Source of the DNA: Methanosarcinales archaeon
GTDB taxonomy: Archaea > Halobacteriota > Methanosarcinia > Methanosarcinales > Methanogasteraceae
Reading direction: 5' to 3'
Assembly: GCA_004211975.1 (NCBI GenBank)
Contig: RXIK01000117.1
Span: 1 to 34,504 of the forward strand
DNA length: 34,504 nt
The first letter of the stretch is position 1; the number at the start of each line of letters is the position of its first letter. The notes below the pieces were generated by a model. It had not been told where the DNA came from. It made no database searches and saw only the letters and a list, made by a program, of their open reading frames with translations. The translations under genes were made by a program, and so were the position numbers. This document shows, one piece after another, positions 1 to 6,587 of this stretch.

Positions 1-156
1 GAGCGCGGAACAAGACCCGACCAGACAGTGACCACCGGGAGCCTGCGCACAATCGTTGACATCGCCAGAAAACACAGAGTGAAAGCACCCGCAATCGTTG
101 TGATCGGCGACGTAGTGCAGCTACACTCCACGATTTTTTCACAAAAAATCGAGTAA
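1..156 (+). CDS. cobA: Uroporphyrinogen-III C-methyltransferase, C-terminal end (partial)
   Basis: The window opens inside this gene and only the last 51 codons are present, in frame 1, ending in TAA at 154-156. The visible residues include ERGTRPDQTVTTGSL and, further on, KAPAIVVIGDVVQL. These match the usual end of SUMT/CobA proteins, where a GT-x-x-DQ-x-V-x-x-G segment is followed by P-A-x-x-V-G-x-V-V. The family methylates uroporphyrinogen III twice with SAM to give precorrin-2, the branch point to siroheme, cobamides and F430. The window also carries ahbA and ahbB, which use siroheme. The last codons lie inside a perfect hairpin that belongs to a repeat found again near 27.06 kb, so the natural C-terminus may have been altered by that repeat. 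The family is assigned from the tail only. Confidence 0.72.
   Translation, partial: ERGTRPDQTVTTGSLRTIVDIARKHRVKAPAIVVIGDVVQLHSTIFSQKIE
131..151 (+). terminator. Perfect 9-bp hairpin at the end of cobA
   Basis: The arms CGATTTTTT (131-139) and AAAAAATCG (143-151) pair perfectly around a 3-nt loop. The hairpin overlaps the last codons of the cobA tail and could end transcription, though no long T-run follows. The same hairpin with one loop change occurs at 27065-27085 in opposite orientation. Confidence 0.4.
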
Positions 157-174
157 AAACTGCCCTCCGGGTGG
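131..174 (+). repeat. Dispersed 44-bp repeat, copy 1
   Basis: These 44 bases match the reverse complement of 27042-27085 with only three differences. The unit contains the 9-bp A/T hairpin followed by a stretch starting AGTAAAAACTG and ending CGGGTGG. It lies at the 3' end of a gene here and in an intergenic region in the second copy, as expected of a repetitive extragenic element. Confidence 0.7.
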
Positions 175-209
175 GGGTTGGTGGTATGCAGTCCCGAAGG
201 GCAGTTTTT
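155..209 (+). repeat. Large imperfect hairpin downstream of cobA
   Basis: The left arm 155-171 and right arm 193-209 are complementary at 16 of 17 positions. The left arm starts AAAAACTGCCC and the right arm ends GGGCAGTTTTT. The loop of about 21 nt contains the motif GGGGGTTGGTGGTATGC, which recurs at 267-283. The structure follows the cobA stop directly. It could be a terminator, an RNA-stability element or part of a small RNA; the sequence does not decide. Confidence 0.5.
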
Positions 210-283
210 GATCAAACTTTTGTGAAAAGTTTGGTGAAAAGTTTGCGAGTGAGAAATGCCCTCATGGGGGGTTGGTGGTATGC
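173..283 (+). repeat. Direct repeat GGGGGTTGGTGGTATGC, two copies
   Basis: The identical 17-mer occurs at 173-189 and 267-283. Each is preceded by a GCCCTC-type stretch, and the second is followed by a T-run (284-288). Repeated G-rich loops next to hairpins are consistent with a small structured RNA or a decayed repeat cluster. No ORF explains them. Confidence 0.45.
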
Positions 284-415
284 TTTTTCGCAGATGAAAA
301 TATGTGGAGTGTCCCGGATGTTAGAGCAGATACTTCAGTGCTAAAACAATGATGTTAAGACGGTTATTTATAGTCTCCGCGGCAGAAGACCCGGTTACTT
401 GTAGCGGGGGTGAAG

Positions 416-1906
416 TTACTGATGTAGATTTCCATCTTCGTTCAAGATCCCGAGCAGCTCCACAATTGAGTGTGCGGCGCGAGTTATGCCCATGCTTCGA
501 CTGTCTGTGTCCGTACCGGCAAGATACAGGTTTTTGATGGGTGTTCGGATGTCTGCAAATTTTCCGTTGATCGTGACCGCTGCTTTTTCAGGAATTGTGA
601 TCTGTTCGTGCTGCATCACTATGTGCTCGCTGATATTTGGGATGGCGCAGTAGATGGTTTCATAAGCCTTCTTTGTCTCTGATTTCTCAGGTTTTTTCTC
701 ATTTATCACAAACGCAAATCCCACAAGCTGCTTATCTTTCGGTGCAAGTGATGAGTCGTAATTGCTGATTGGCATTGCCCAGTAGGGATTATCCTTAAAC
801 CATACCTCAGAACCAATGTAGTTAAACTCGCTGAGTCTCCTGTCAAGACCCAGCCAGATGGTCAGGCTTTTAGTTCGGGCGATTCTGTTCAGGTCATCTG
901 TGTAGGTCTCCGGAAGATCATTGATAACAGATGGCAGATCTTTTGCAAAGCCGGTGTAGATCACCATGTCGGAATAGTATATTTCATCTGCTTCCACGCC
1001 AACTACCCTGCCATCTTCCACAAGAATGCGTTTCACCTCGCATTCGGTCCGGATCTTAGCTGTTGTTGGAAGCGAGTGAAGAACTGCGTTTAGCAACGAT
1101 TTAAGTCCTTTGCGCGGGTATCCCTGTGGGTCGGTGACCCGGTTTGTTGCAAGCCTGCTGATGTAGGTGAGCGGGCGGGAAACGATTTTAAGCGGGACTG
1201 CGGGTGCAAATGAGCTGCTTAACCTCGCATAGAGAGATGCATGAAGGTTGGATGGTAATATGGATCGGAGTATGGATTCGGTCTTCTGCGGGTCTTCGCT
1301 CTTCCCGACAATGTTTTCAAACTGTTCCTGCGTGACGCTGTCCCTGATAAAGTTGCTGCCCGTCAGGATCCGGTGGATGGACATCTCTTTCATTGACTTG
1401 CCCGACAAAAAATATGAGATTGTGTTAACAAAATCATGCGCATCTTTCGAGAGTGTGTGTGGCAGCGTTTCATATACAGACTGTTTGGAGAAGTCTACGC
1501 CAAAAGTAGAGAGTGTAAGCACTTTGGTGATAGCAGGGGCTAAAACAAGCATGTCCTTTTTTGAAAGCACATCAAATGCCATGAACTCCTTTAGGTTCGA
1601 AGGGAGCTTAACAAAACTGTGCTCGGTTCTCACATAGTAATACCCGTGATCTTCAAACACCGGCACATAATCAAAATAATTATCCATCAATCTCTTCAAG
1701 GGACCAACCGCAAGATGCGTGATGGCATGCGGTCCGGTGTCAACCTGAAAACCGTCAACCATATAACTGTTGCAGTTTCCGCCAACACCCCGACCTTTTT
1801 CAAGCACCATAACTCTCTTACCATGCTTTGACAGTGTCAGTGCAGCCAGAAGCCCGCTTATTCCTGCGCCGACAACAATAACATCATACTTCGCCTCCAT
1901 TTTCAC
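416..1906 (-). CDS. CrtI-like FAD-dependent phytoene desaturase/oxidoreductase family protein
   Basis: This is a 496-residue flavoprotein of the phytoene desaturase/CrtI and amine-oxidase superfamily. The N-terminus has a dinucleotide-binding fold with G13-A-G15-I-S-G18 and an acidic residue (E36) at the end of the second strand, followed by a VGGNCNSY segment like the GG motif that contacts FAD. Near the C-terminus the segment NLYLAGTDTDSRSMGI matches the family's second FAD contact. The length is normal. Archaeal members desaturate or saturate isoprenoids or carotenoids, but the substrate cannot be read from sequence. The listed start is a GTG; an ATG two codons later (1900) is equally possible, and no clear ribosome binding site separates them. 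It stands alone, converging on the cobA tail. Confidence 0.8.
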   Translation of the reverse strand: MKMEAKYDVIVVGAGISGLLAALTLSKHGKRVMVLEKGRGVGGNCNSYMVDGFQVDTGPHAITHLAVGPLKRLMDNYFDYVPVFEDHGYYYVRTEHSFVKLPSNLKEFMAFDVLSKKDMLVLAPAITKVLTLSTFGVDFSKQSVYETLPHTLSKDAHDFVNTISYFLSGKSMKEMSIHRILTGSNFIRDSVTQEQFENIVGKSEDPQKTESILRSILPSNLHASLYARLSSSFAPAVPLKIVSRPLTYISRLATNRVTDPQGYPRKGLKSLLNAVLHSLPTTAKIRTECEVKRILVEDGRVVGVEADEIYYSDMVIYTGFAKDLPSVINDLPETYTDDLNRIARTKSLTIWLGLDRRLSEFNYIGSEVWFKDNPYWAMPISNYDSSLAPKDKQLVGFAFVINEKKPEKSETKKAYETIYCAIPNISEHIVMQHEQITIPEKAAVTINGKFADIRTPIKNLYLAGTDTDSRSMGITRAAHSIVELLGILNEDGNLHQ

Positions 1907-2204
1907 ACTCGTGTTGTTGGTTAGTGGTTGAGGTAGTTAGTGAGATTACCGGACATTATCCAAATCCAATTGTATTCAGACTTTTTACCCACATCATGCC
2001 GATCCTGCCTCTTTCCTGTGCAGCGAAAGTCCGGAAGCTGCGGTTTTCTTCGCGGGATTCATCACAAGAAGATATCATGTTCCGATATGTGTCTTACGAT
2101 ATCGAGTTTCACACAACTGGTTTCGATGTCACGTGCCCCTGTAACCGGGCAATAGATCGCTCAAGTTACTTTCATGGTGATCGCCCCGGTATTCATGATG
2201 TCCC

Positions 2205-2513
2205 CTATTTTTCGACCAGTTTCTGGATGGTTTTTTCAAGTTCTGTGATCTTGTCTTCCAGGCGAGAAACATCGTCCTTTGATGCGATCTTTGATTTGCC
2301 GATGGCGTTGTGCACATCCATCGAGATCTTTTCATCGAGATCCTGCATCTGCTTTTTCTTCTCGGCAAGGAGTTCGTTAACAAGGGTTTTTCCCTCCTCT
2401 GTGCTCACATCTCCTTTTTCGACAAGTTCGTTTACAACCTGCTTGACCTTCTCTTCGGTGATTGCTACCGCACCGATTCCAAGAAGCCCCAGTTTTCTGA
2501 GTGATTCTATCAT
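2205..2513 (-). CDS. Phasin-like small coiled-coil protein
   Basis: This 102-residue protein has a short hydrophobic N-terminus (MIESLRKLGLLGIGAVAIT), then a charged helical region with heptad-like spacing and a C-terminal coiled coil (DDVSRLEDKITELEKTIQKL). This architecture matches the small phasin-like family (polyhydroxyalkanoate synthesis regulator phasin-like) often found beside UbiB/AarF genes. The start is well supported: a GAGGAGG Shine-Dalgarno sequence lies about 8 nt upstream of the ATG. It is divergent from the ubiB-like gene, with about 108 bp between the starts and a palindromic TATA-like box between them. The partnership with UbiB is inferred from proximity and from the family pattern; the biochemical role is unknown. 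Confidence 0.7.
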   Translation of the reverse strand: MIESLRKLGLLGIGAVAITEEKVKQVVNELVEKGDVSTEEGKTLVNELLAEKKKQMQDLDEKISMDVHNAIGKSKIASKDDVSRLEDKITELEKTIQKLVEK

Positions 2514-2578
2514 GATAAGCCTCCTCTATGCACAGGACACTTATCTGACTTATGTCTTTTGGAACAATGACTGGAAAA

Positions 2579-2588
2579 GTTTTAAAAC
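2579..2588. promoter_or_regulatory. Palindromic TATA-like box between divergent phasin-like and ubiB-like genes
   Basis: GTTTTAAAAC is a perfect 10-bp palindrome in the divergent intergenic space. It is 32 nt from the preferred ubiB start (2621) and about 65 nt from the phasin-like start (2513). A symmetric TATA box can recruit TBP in either direction, so the two genes may share it. Confidence 0.45.
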
Positions 2589-2620
2589 CGGGGCAACCAA
2601 ACAAACACCCGGGGAAGATC

Positions 2621-4315
2621 ATGCCCATACAGAAAATTGGAGCTATCTCACGCACATACCGTCATATCGAGCGTTACCGCCAGATTCTTTCTGTTCTGTT
2701 TAAATACGGCTTTGGCGACATAATAGATGCCCTGCATATTGGACATTACATCAAGATCGCACTCCCAAAAAAGGTCAGACGACGGTGGGGGATGGTTGAG
2801 GAGTTCACCCTGCCAGAGCGGGTGAGACTGGTGATGGAAGAACTTGGCCCCACATTCATCAAAATGGGGCAGATCCTGTCCACACGCCCGGACCTGATCC
2901 CGATGGAGTTCATCACCCAGTTGGAGAAACTTCAGGATAATGTGCCGCCGTTTCCATTTGAAGATGTTAAGACAACGATCGAATCTGAGCTGGCTGCTCC
3001 GATCACAACGATATTCAGGGATTTTAGCGAGACACCAGTTGCAGCAGCCTCCATCGGACAAGTGCATCGCGCCACACTTGCAACTGGGGAGGATGTGGCT
3101 GTTAAGGTGCAGCGTCCTGACATCAAAAAAACGATCGAGGTTGATCTGGAGATTATGTTTCATCTGGCAACGCTTCTGGAGCAGAATGTGGATGCTTGCC
3201 AGATATATAACCCCACAAGGATTGTTACAGAATTTGCAGACACCATTAGGAAGGAGATCGATTATAATAACGAGGCGTTCTATATCGAGCGATTTTCAAG
3301 ACAGTTTCTGGACGATTCCACGGTTTACGTGCCAAAAGTCTTTCCTGATGCGACAACAGCGCGTGTTCTCACGATGGAGTACATCGACGGCGTCAAAACA
3401 TCTGACACCGATCGACTGGAAGCGGAGGGTCTTAACCGGAGTGTGATTGCAGCACGCGGCGCAGACCTGATCTTTGAGCAGATACTTGTGCATGGCTTCT
3501 TCCATGCCGACCCACACCCTGGAAATATCGTGATCCTGCCTGATAACGTGATATGCTACCTGGACTTTGGGATGATGGGGCGCATCGACAGGCAGACCAG
3601 AGATGAGATCGTGGATCTTGTTGTTGCGGTTGTGCGCCAGAACGAGGTAAAAGCGACCGATGTGCTGCTGCGGCTCACAACTCAGGATGTGCTTGTGGAT
3701 CGCAGAAAAATGGAACTGGATGTTGCTGACCTGACAATGCAGTACATTGGAAAACCATTAAAAGAGATCAATGCAGGACGGCTCTTGCGCCAGTTCATGG
3801 ATCTTGTCTCGCATCACCGTTTGCAAATTCCGCCAAACCTATTCCTGATGATAAAGGCGATCACAACGGTCGAGGGGCTTGGAACAGTGCTTGACCCGGA
3901 TTTTGACTGTATGAGTTCAGCAACCCCATTCATCAAACACATCCGGAGGGAGCGAATGAATCCAAAACGCGTGGCATCGAACATGTTAAACGCAGGCGCC
4001 GAGATCATCCACCTATTTAAAGAGATTCCAGAGGCTTTTCGTGACATCCTAACACAGGCAAAGAGCGGAGAGACCACGATCAAGTTTGAACACAGGGGAC
4101 TTGAGCCAATACAGAAGACTCTTGACCAGGTCAGCAACCGCATCAGCTTCGCGATCGTGCTTTCATCACTTGTCATGAGCTCATCGTTAATCGTGCTCGC
4201 AGGAATCCCGCCAGTATGGCATGAAATCCCGATAATCGGAATCATCGGGTTTCTCGGTGCCGGAGTAATGGGGTTCTGGCTCCTATTCTCAATTCTCAGG
4301 CACGGACAGATGTAA
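2621..4315 (+). CDS. UbiB/AarF/ABC1-family atypical kinase
   Basis: This is a 564-residue protein-kinase-like ATPase of the UbiB (ABC1/ADCK/AarF) family. Visible signatures are the KxGQ motif (K81-M-G-Q84), the Ala-rich loop AAASIGQVHRA near 141-151, a VKVQRP segment near 161-166, the catalytic HADPHPGN segment and the metal-binding YLDFGMMGRI segment. The last 50 residues or so form two hydrophobic helices, as in membrane-attached members. UbiB proteins support isoprenoid-quinone biosynthesis or lipid homeostasis in other organisms; the archaeal substrate is unknown. I chose the ATG at 2621 because homology begins there and a TATA-like box lies 32 nt upstream. An in-frame ATG at 2552 would put that box inside the gene. 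Confidence 0.88.
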   Translation: MPIQKIGAISRTYRHIERYRQILSVLFKYGFGDIIDALHIGHYIKIALPKKVRRRWGMVEEFTLPERVRLVMEELGPTFIKMGQILSTRPDLIPMEFITQLEKLQDNVPPFPFEDVKTTIESELAAPITTIFRDFSETPVAAASIGQVHRATLATGEDVAVKVQRPDIKKTIEVDLEIMFHLATLLEQNVDACQIYNPTRIVTEFADTIRKEIDYNNEAFYIERFSRQFLDDSTVYVPKVFPDATTARVLTMEYIDGVKTSDTDRLEAEGLNRSVIAARGADLIFEQILVHGFFHADPHPGNIVILPDNVICYLDFGMMGRIDRQTRDEIVDLVVAVVRQNEVKATDVLLRLTTQDVLVDRRKMELDVADLTMQYIGKPLKEINAGRLLRQFMDLVSHHRLQIPPNLFLMIKAITTVEGLGTVLDPDFDCMSSATPFIKHIRRERMNPKRVASNMLNAGAEIIHLFKEIPEAFRDILTQAKSGETTIKFEHRGLEPIQKTLDQVSNRISFAIVLSSLVMSSSLIVLAGIPPVWHEIPIIGIIGFLGAGVMGFWLLFSILRHGQM

Positions 4316-4690
4316 ACAGTGTTTTACAGCACAACCGCACGTAACCTCCCGCACAAGAAGCGTTCACAGCAAGAAGATTGCGGAGGTGATCTCAAGACGT
4401 TTCGGGTCAAGAAGAACGTGTTGTTCGTTGACCCGCTTACAAAGCTGATTAAGCCGCAATCACAACTAAATCTGCTTGCGATACAAGAGGTGATGCAGGA
4501 TGCGTAGAATTGGGATGGTTCTCGGGAATCTCATCTCGCGGGCGTGCGGACAATCGCGATGGCTCGCGGGCGAGGAGGCGGCAGCATGACCCGCTTGCTG
4601 GTGGTGGCGGCGGCTCTCGTGGCGGTGCTTGCGGCGACGTGTGTGGTGTCGGGGGCAGATGAGACGCGGCAGCGCAGCAGCCGCGAAATA
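4316..4690. other. Degenerate gene-poor region with a truncated signal-peptide ORF
   Basis: No convincing intact gene is seen between the ubiB-like gene and the HEPN gene. An ORF at 4586-4699 (start ATGACC) encodes a classic signal-peptide N-terminus, MTRLLVVAAALVAVLAA and onward, but stops after 37 codons. It is preceded by GCGAGGAGG (4570-4578) as a ribosome binding site. Just upstream an ORF ending in EEAAA overlaps this start by ATGA. The same junction recurs at 5462-5518, so this looks like the remains of a gene for an exported protein. Confidence 0.5.
4570..4636 (+). repeat. Diverged direct repeat, left copy, flanking the HEPN/MNT pair
   Basis: Positions 4570-4600 match 5462-5492 at 29 of 31 bases, and 4611-4636 match 5493-5518 at 24 of 26. 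The left copy carries ten extra bases in between. The repeat covers the ribosome binding site, ATGACC start and signal-peptide codons of an exported protein. The HEPN/MNT pair lies between the copies. Confidence 0.7.
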
Positions 4691-4700
4691 GTTATATAAA
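4690..4700 (+). promoter_or_regulatory. TATA-box promoter of the HEPN/MNT pair
   Basis: AGTTATATAAA, preceded by the purine-rich GAAA expected of a BRE, lies about 32 nt upstream of the HEPN start at 4732. That spacing fits archaeal TATA-directed initiation with a very short leader. Confidence 0.55.
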
Positions 4701-4731
4701 GATTGGCAGCAGGAATGAATGAGGGCGGTAA

Positions 4732-5217
4732 ATGCAACAAAACAAGTTAGTAGAATTAACTCCCGACAAATGGGGGCTGCTCGTTTATTTGAACGAGCAT
4801 GATGCAGTGGATTTGACTACGATAAAACGCTTCATGAATGATATTGCAGAGTCCAGATTGACGCTTGCAGAAGACAATCTCTCTGTCGCGGAGAAACTCC
4901 TTGAAATTGGTTTAAGCAACCGAACCGTGATTCACAAATCGTATTACTCGATGTATCACGCTGCAAGGTCTGCTGTGTATGTACAGATGCAGCTTGATGT
5001 CAAGGAGCATCGAACGCTCGTGGGCAGGTTCAAAAAGCTACTCACAAGGCAGTTTGGAGATGGGACACTGGCGAGGCAGATGAATAATTGGAGAACAGAG
5101 CGTATAAAGTGTGATTACGATATAGGTGTGAAGGTTAGGGATGTGGTGTGCGAATCTGCGATATCAGACGCTTCCATGATCATTAACACAAGTAAAAACC
5201 TTGTGGAGGAATTTTAA
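4732..5217 (+). CDS. HEPN-domain protein (UPF0332-like), putative toxin
   Basis: This 161-residue alpha-helical protein has the core HEPN signature SYYSMYHAARSAV (residues 70-82), followed by EHRTLVGRF and a C-terminal CDYD segment, as in the UPF0332-type HEPN family. Proteins of this family are usually paired with a minimal nucleotidyltransferase (MNT), and many pairs act as toxin-antitoxin modules in which HEPN is an RNase. I do not see a clear R-x4-6-H catalytic motif at the usual C-terminal place, so RNase activity is uncertain. An N-terminal extension of about 35 residues precedes the HEPN core. The stop codon directly abuts the ATG of the next gene, indicating translational coupling. 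A TATA box lies 32 nt upstream. Confidence 0.75.
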   Translation: MQQNKLVELTPDKWGLLVYLNEHDAVDLTTIKRFMNDIAESRLTLAEDNLSVAEKLLEIGLSNRTVIHKSYYSMYHAARSAVYVQMQLDVKEHRTLVGRFKKLLTRQFGDGTLARQMNNWRTERIKCDYDIGVKVRDVVCESAISDASMIINTSKNLVEEF

Positions 5218-5481
5218 ATGGATAAAGAAGAAATCATAAAGATAATCAGGCACGAAGTTTCAAAGGAGTTTGGAGCTGAAAGGATAAAGGAAATCGAGTA
5301 TTTCGGACCTTATGAGGGTGAAGATCTCGATGTGATCGTTTATGTTGAGGGGATCGATGAACGTGAGGATACCTTGAATGTTAGCATGCGGCTCTTTGAT
5401 ATGCTCTACGAGCTGGATCTCGATGTTCCGTTCCATATAACAAGCGCAAAGAGCGGCACGAGCGAGGAGGCAGCAGCATGA
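5218..5481 (+). CDS. Degenerate MNT-like (minimal nucleotidyltransferase) protein, HEPN partner
   Basis: This 87-residue protein starts at the ATG immediately after the HEPN stop. The segment EYFGPYEGEDLDVIVYVEG lies where MNT proteins carry GS-x9-DxD. Here the serine is replaced by proline and the spacing is shortened, although a D-x-D remains. It may therefore be a catalytically weak or dead member of the family. Its last codons (EEAAA then TGA) lie inside the right copy of the flanking direct repeat, and the TGA overlaps the ATGACC start of the broken signal-peptide ORF. The original C-terminus may thus have been replaced by recombination. The family call rests on size, the D-x-D-like segment and the HEPN neighbour. 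Confidence 0.6.
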   Translation: MDKEEIIKIIRHEVSKEFGAERIKEIEYFGPYEGEDLDVIVYVEGIDEREDTLNVSMRLFDMLYELDLDVPFHITSAKSGTSEEAAA

Positions 5482-5518
5482 CCCGCCTGCTGCGGCTCTC
5501 GCGGCGATGCTTGCGGCG
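5462..5518 (+). repeat. Diverged direct repeat, right copy, with frameshifted signal-peptide ORF
   Basis: This is the right-hand partner of 4570-4636. After ATGACC (5478) the first five codons match the left copy. A 10-base deletion then shifts the frame. In the other frame the codons read ALAAMLAAAGVGAADD and onward, the end of a signal peptide and the start of a mature region, before meeting further disruption. It is a pseudogene fragment of an exported protein. Confidence 0.6.
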
Positions 5519-5839
5519 GCAGGGGTGGGCGCGGCGGATGATGTGAATGTGACATTTGAAGGACGTTTCGGGGTTCTGTGTAATCAGTGTTATTCTGTGG
5601 CTAAAAGCTTTTATCAGCCACAGATTTCACAGAGGGACACCGATTAAATGTTATTTGCCCAAGATCAAGGTTCATTCAAGAGATTTCATACTGTGGTTGG
5701 GCTTATCCGACCGCACCACCGACGAGGCTGTGACCCGAACACCACATAGTGTGACAGCGCCCTTCTCAAGAAGGCTTTATGCACTATGGGTTCGCACATC
5801 CATCGCATGAAGTGTGGAGAACTTCGCCATGATTTGTGC
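5519..5839. other. Gene-free stretch with a hairpin related to the MITE centre
   Basis: No convincing gene lies between the repeat copy and the glycosyltransferase. A 9-bp stem (TCTGTGGCT at 5594-5602 with AGCCACAGA at 5616-5624) encloses AAAAGC-rich sequence and is followed by a TTTCACAGA-type motif. This strongly resembles the central part of the 245-bp MITE-like element (CTGTGGC...TTTTAGCCACAG...TTTCACAGATTA), but no terminal repeats are seen. It may be a decayed relative. Confidence 0.45.
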
Positions 5840-6586
5840 ATGGAACCTGAGATCTCGGTCATAGTCCCGGTTTTAAACGAGGCTAACTGTCTTGCGGCGA
5901 CGCTTGAATCAGTCGCAAACCAGAATACAAACGTACCGTGGGAACTGGTCGTGTCAGATAGTGGCAGTACGGATGGAAGTTTTGATATTGCAAAGAGGTA
6001 CACTGACCGTGTTATTTGCTGCGAAGAGCGTGGGATTGGGGCAGGCAGACATTTTGGAGCTGTGAATGCAAGCAATAGCAGCAGGTATTTCATATTTATC
6101 GACGCGGATACCGTGATACCTGGGTACTATCTTGCTTATGTATATGAAACATTTAAGACCGATCCTGGTCTTGTTGCATTCTCAACCGGATTTGAGTTCT
6201 CAGAACAATCAGAGCAGATAAAGCTTGCAGAGGCTGTTGCCAACAAGTATTTTCTGATGCGTGATAAATTGCTTTCGGTCACCCTTCCGGGTTTTAACAC
6301 CTGTGTGCGGCGGGATGCATACGAGGAGTGTGGTGGCTACAGGAATGTTTTGCTTGAGGATGTGGACTTCAGCAGACGGGTACACAAGATTGGGGATGTG
6401 AAGTTTTTTCCTCACATAAAAGTTATGAACTCGTCCAGACGTCTGGAGTCAATGGGGCTTCTCGGAACGGTCTATTATTATGCACAACTGGATCTTGGCG
6501 GGAAACTGGATTCGACATTTATAGATCGGCTTGCACAGAAACTCAGAGTCGCGGATATGCGGGAATACGTTGGCATACGCAAGTGA
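5840..6586 (+). CDS. Family 2 glycosyltransferase
   Basis: This 248-residue GT-A fold enzyme begins EISVIVPVLNEANCLAATLES, the standard GT2 nucleotide-sugar-binding start. It continues with VVSDSGSTDGS near residue 37 and a D88-A-D90 metal-binding motif (FIFIDADTVIPG). The segment CGGYRNVLLEDVDFSRRV fits the acceptor/catalytic ED motif. GT2 enzymes transfer sugars from nucleotide-activated donors to polysaccharide, lipid or protein acceptors. I prefer the ATG at 5840 because the fold begins there; in-frame ATGs at 5786 and 5810 would add non-homologous residues. The GH35 gene starts one base after its stop. Confidence 0.85.
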   Translation: MEPEISVIVPVLNEANCLAATLESVANQNTNVPWELVVSDSGSTDGSFDIAKRYTDRVICCEERGIGAGRHFGAVNASNSSRYFIFIDADTVIPGYYLAYVYETFKTDPGLVAFSTGFEFSEQSEQIKLAEAVANKYFLMRDKLLSVTLPGFNTCVRRDAYEECGGYRNVLLEDVDFSRRVHKIGDVKFFPHIKVMNSSRRLESMGLLGTVYYYAQLDLGGKLDSTFIDRLAQKLRVADMREYVGIRK

Positions 6587-6587
6587 T

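Noticed and set aside
349-537. 62-residue plus-strand ORF
   Set aside because: It overlaps the 3' end of the CrtI-like gene on the other strand, has no ribosome binding site and no recognisable motif.
1924-2703. 259-residue plus-strand ORF
   Set aside because: It runs antisense through the well-supported phasin-like gene and into the ubiB start. Its Ser/Phe-rich composition is typical of an antisense shadow.
4319-4507. 62-residue ORF after ubiB
   Set aside because: I recognise no family and it lies in a decayed region. It may be a gene remnant but cannot be supported as a functional gene.
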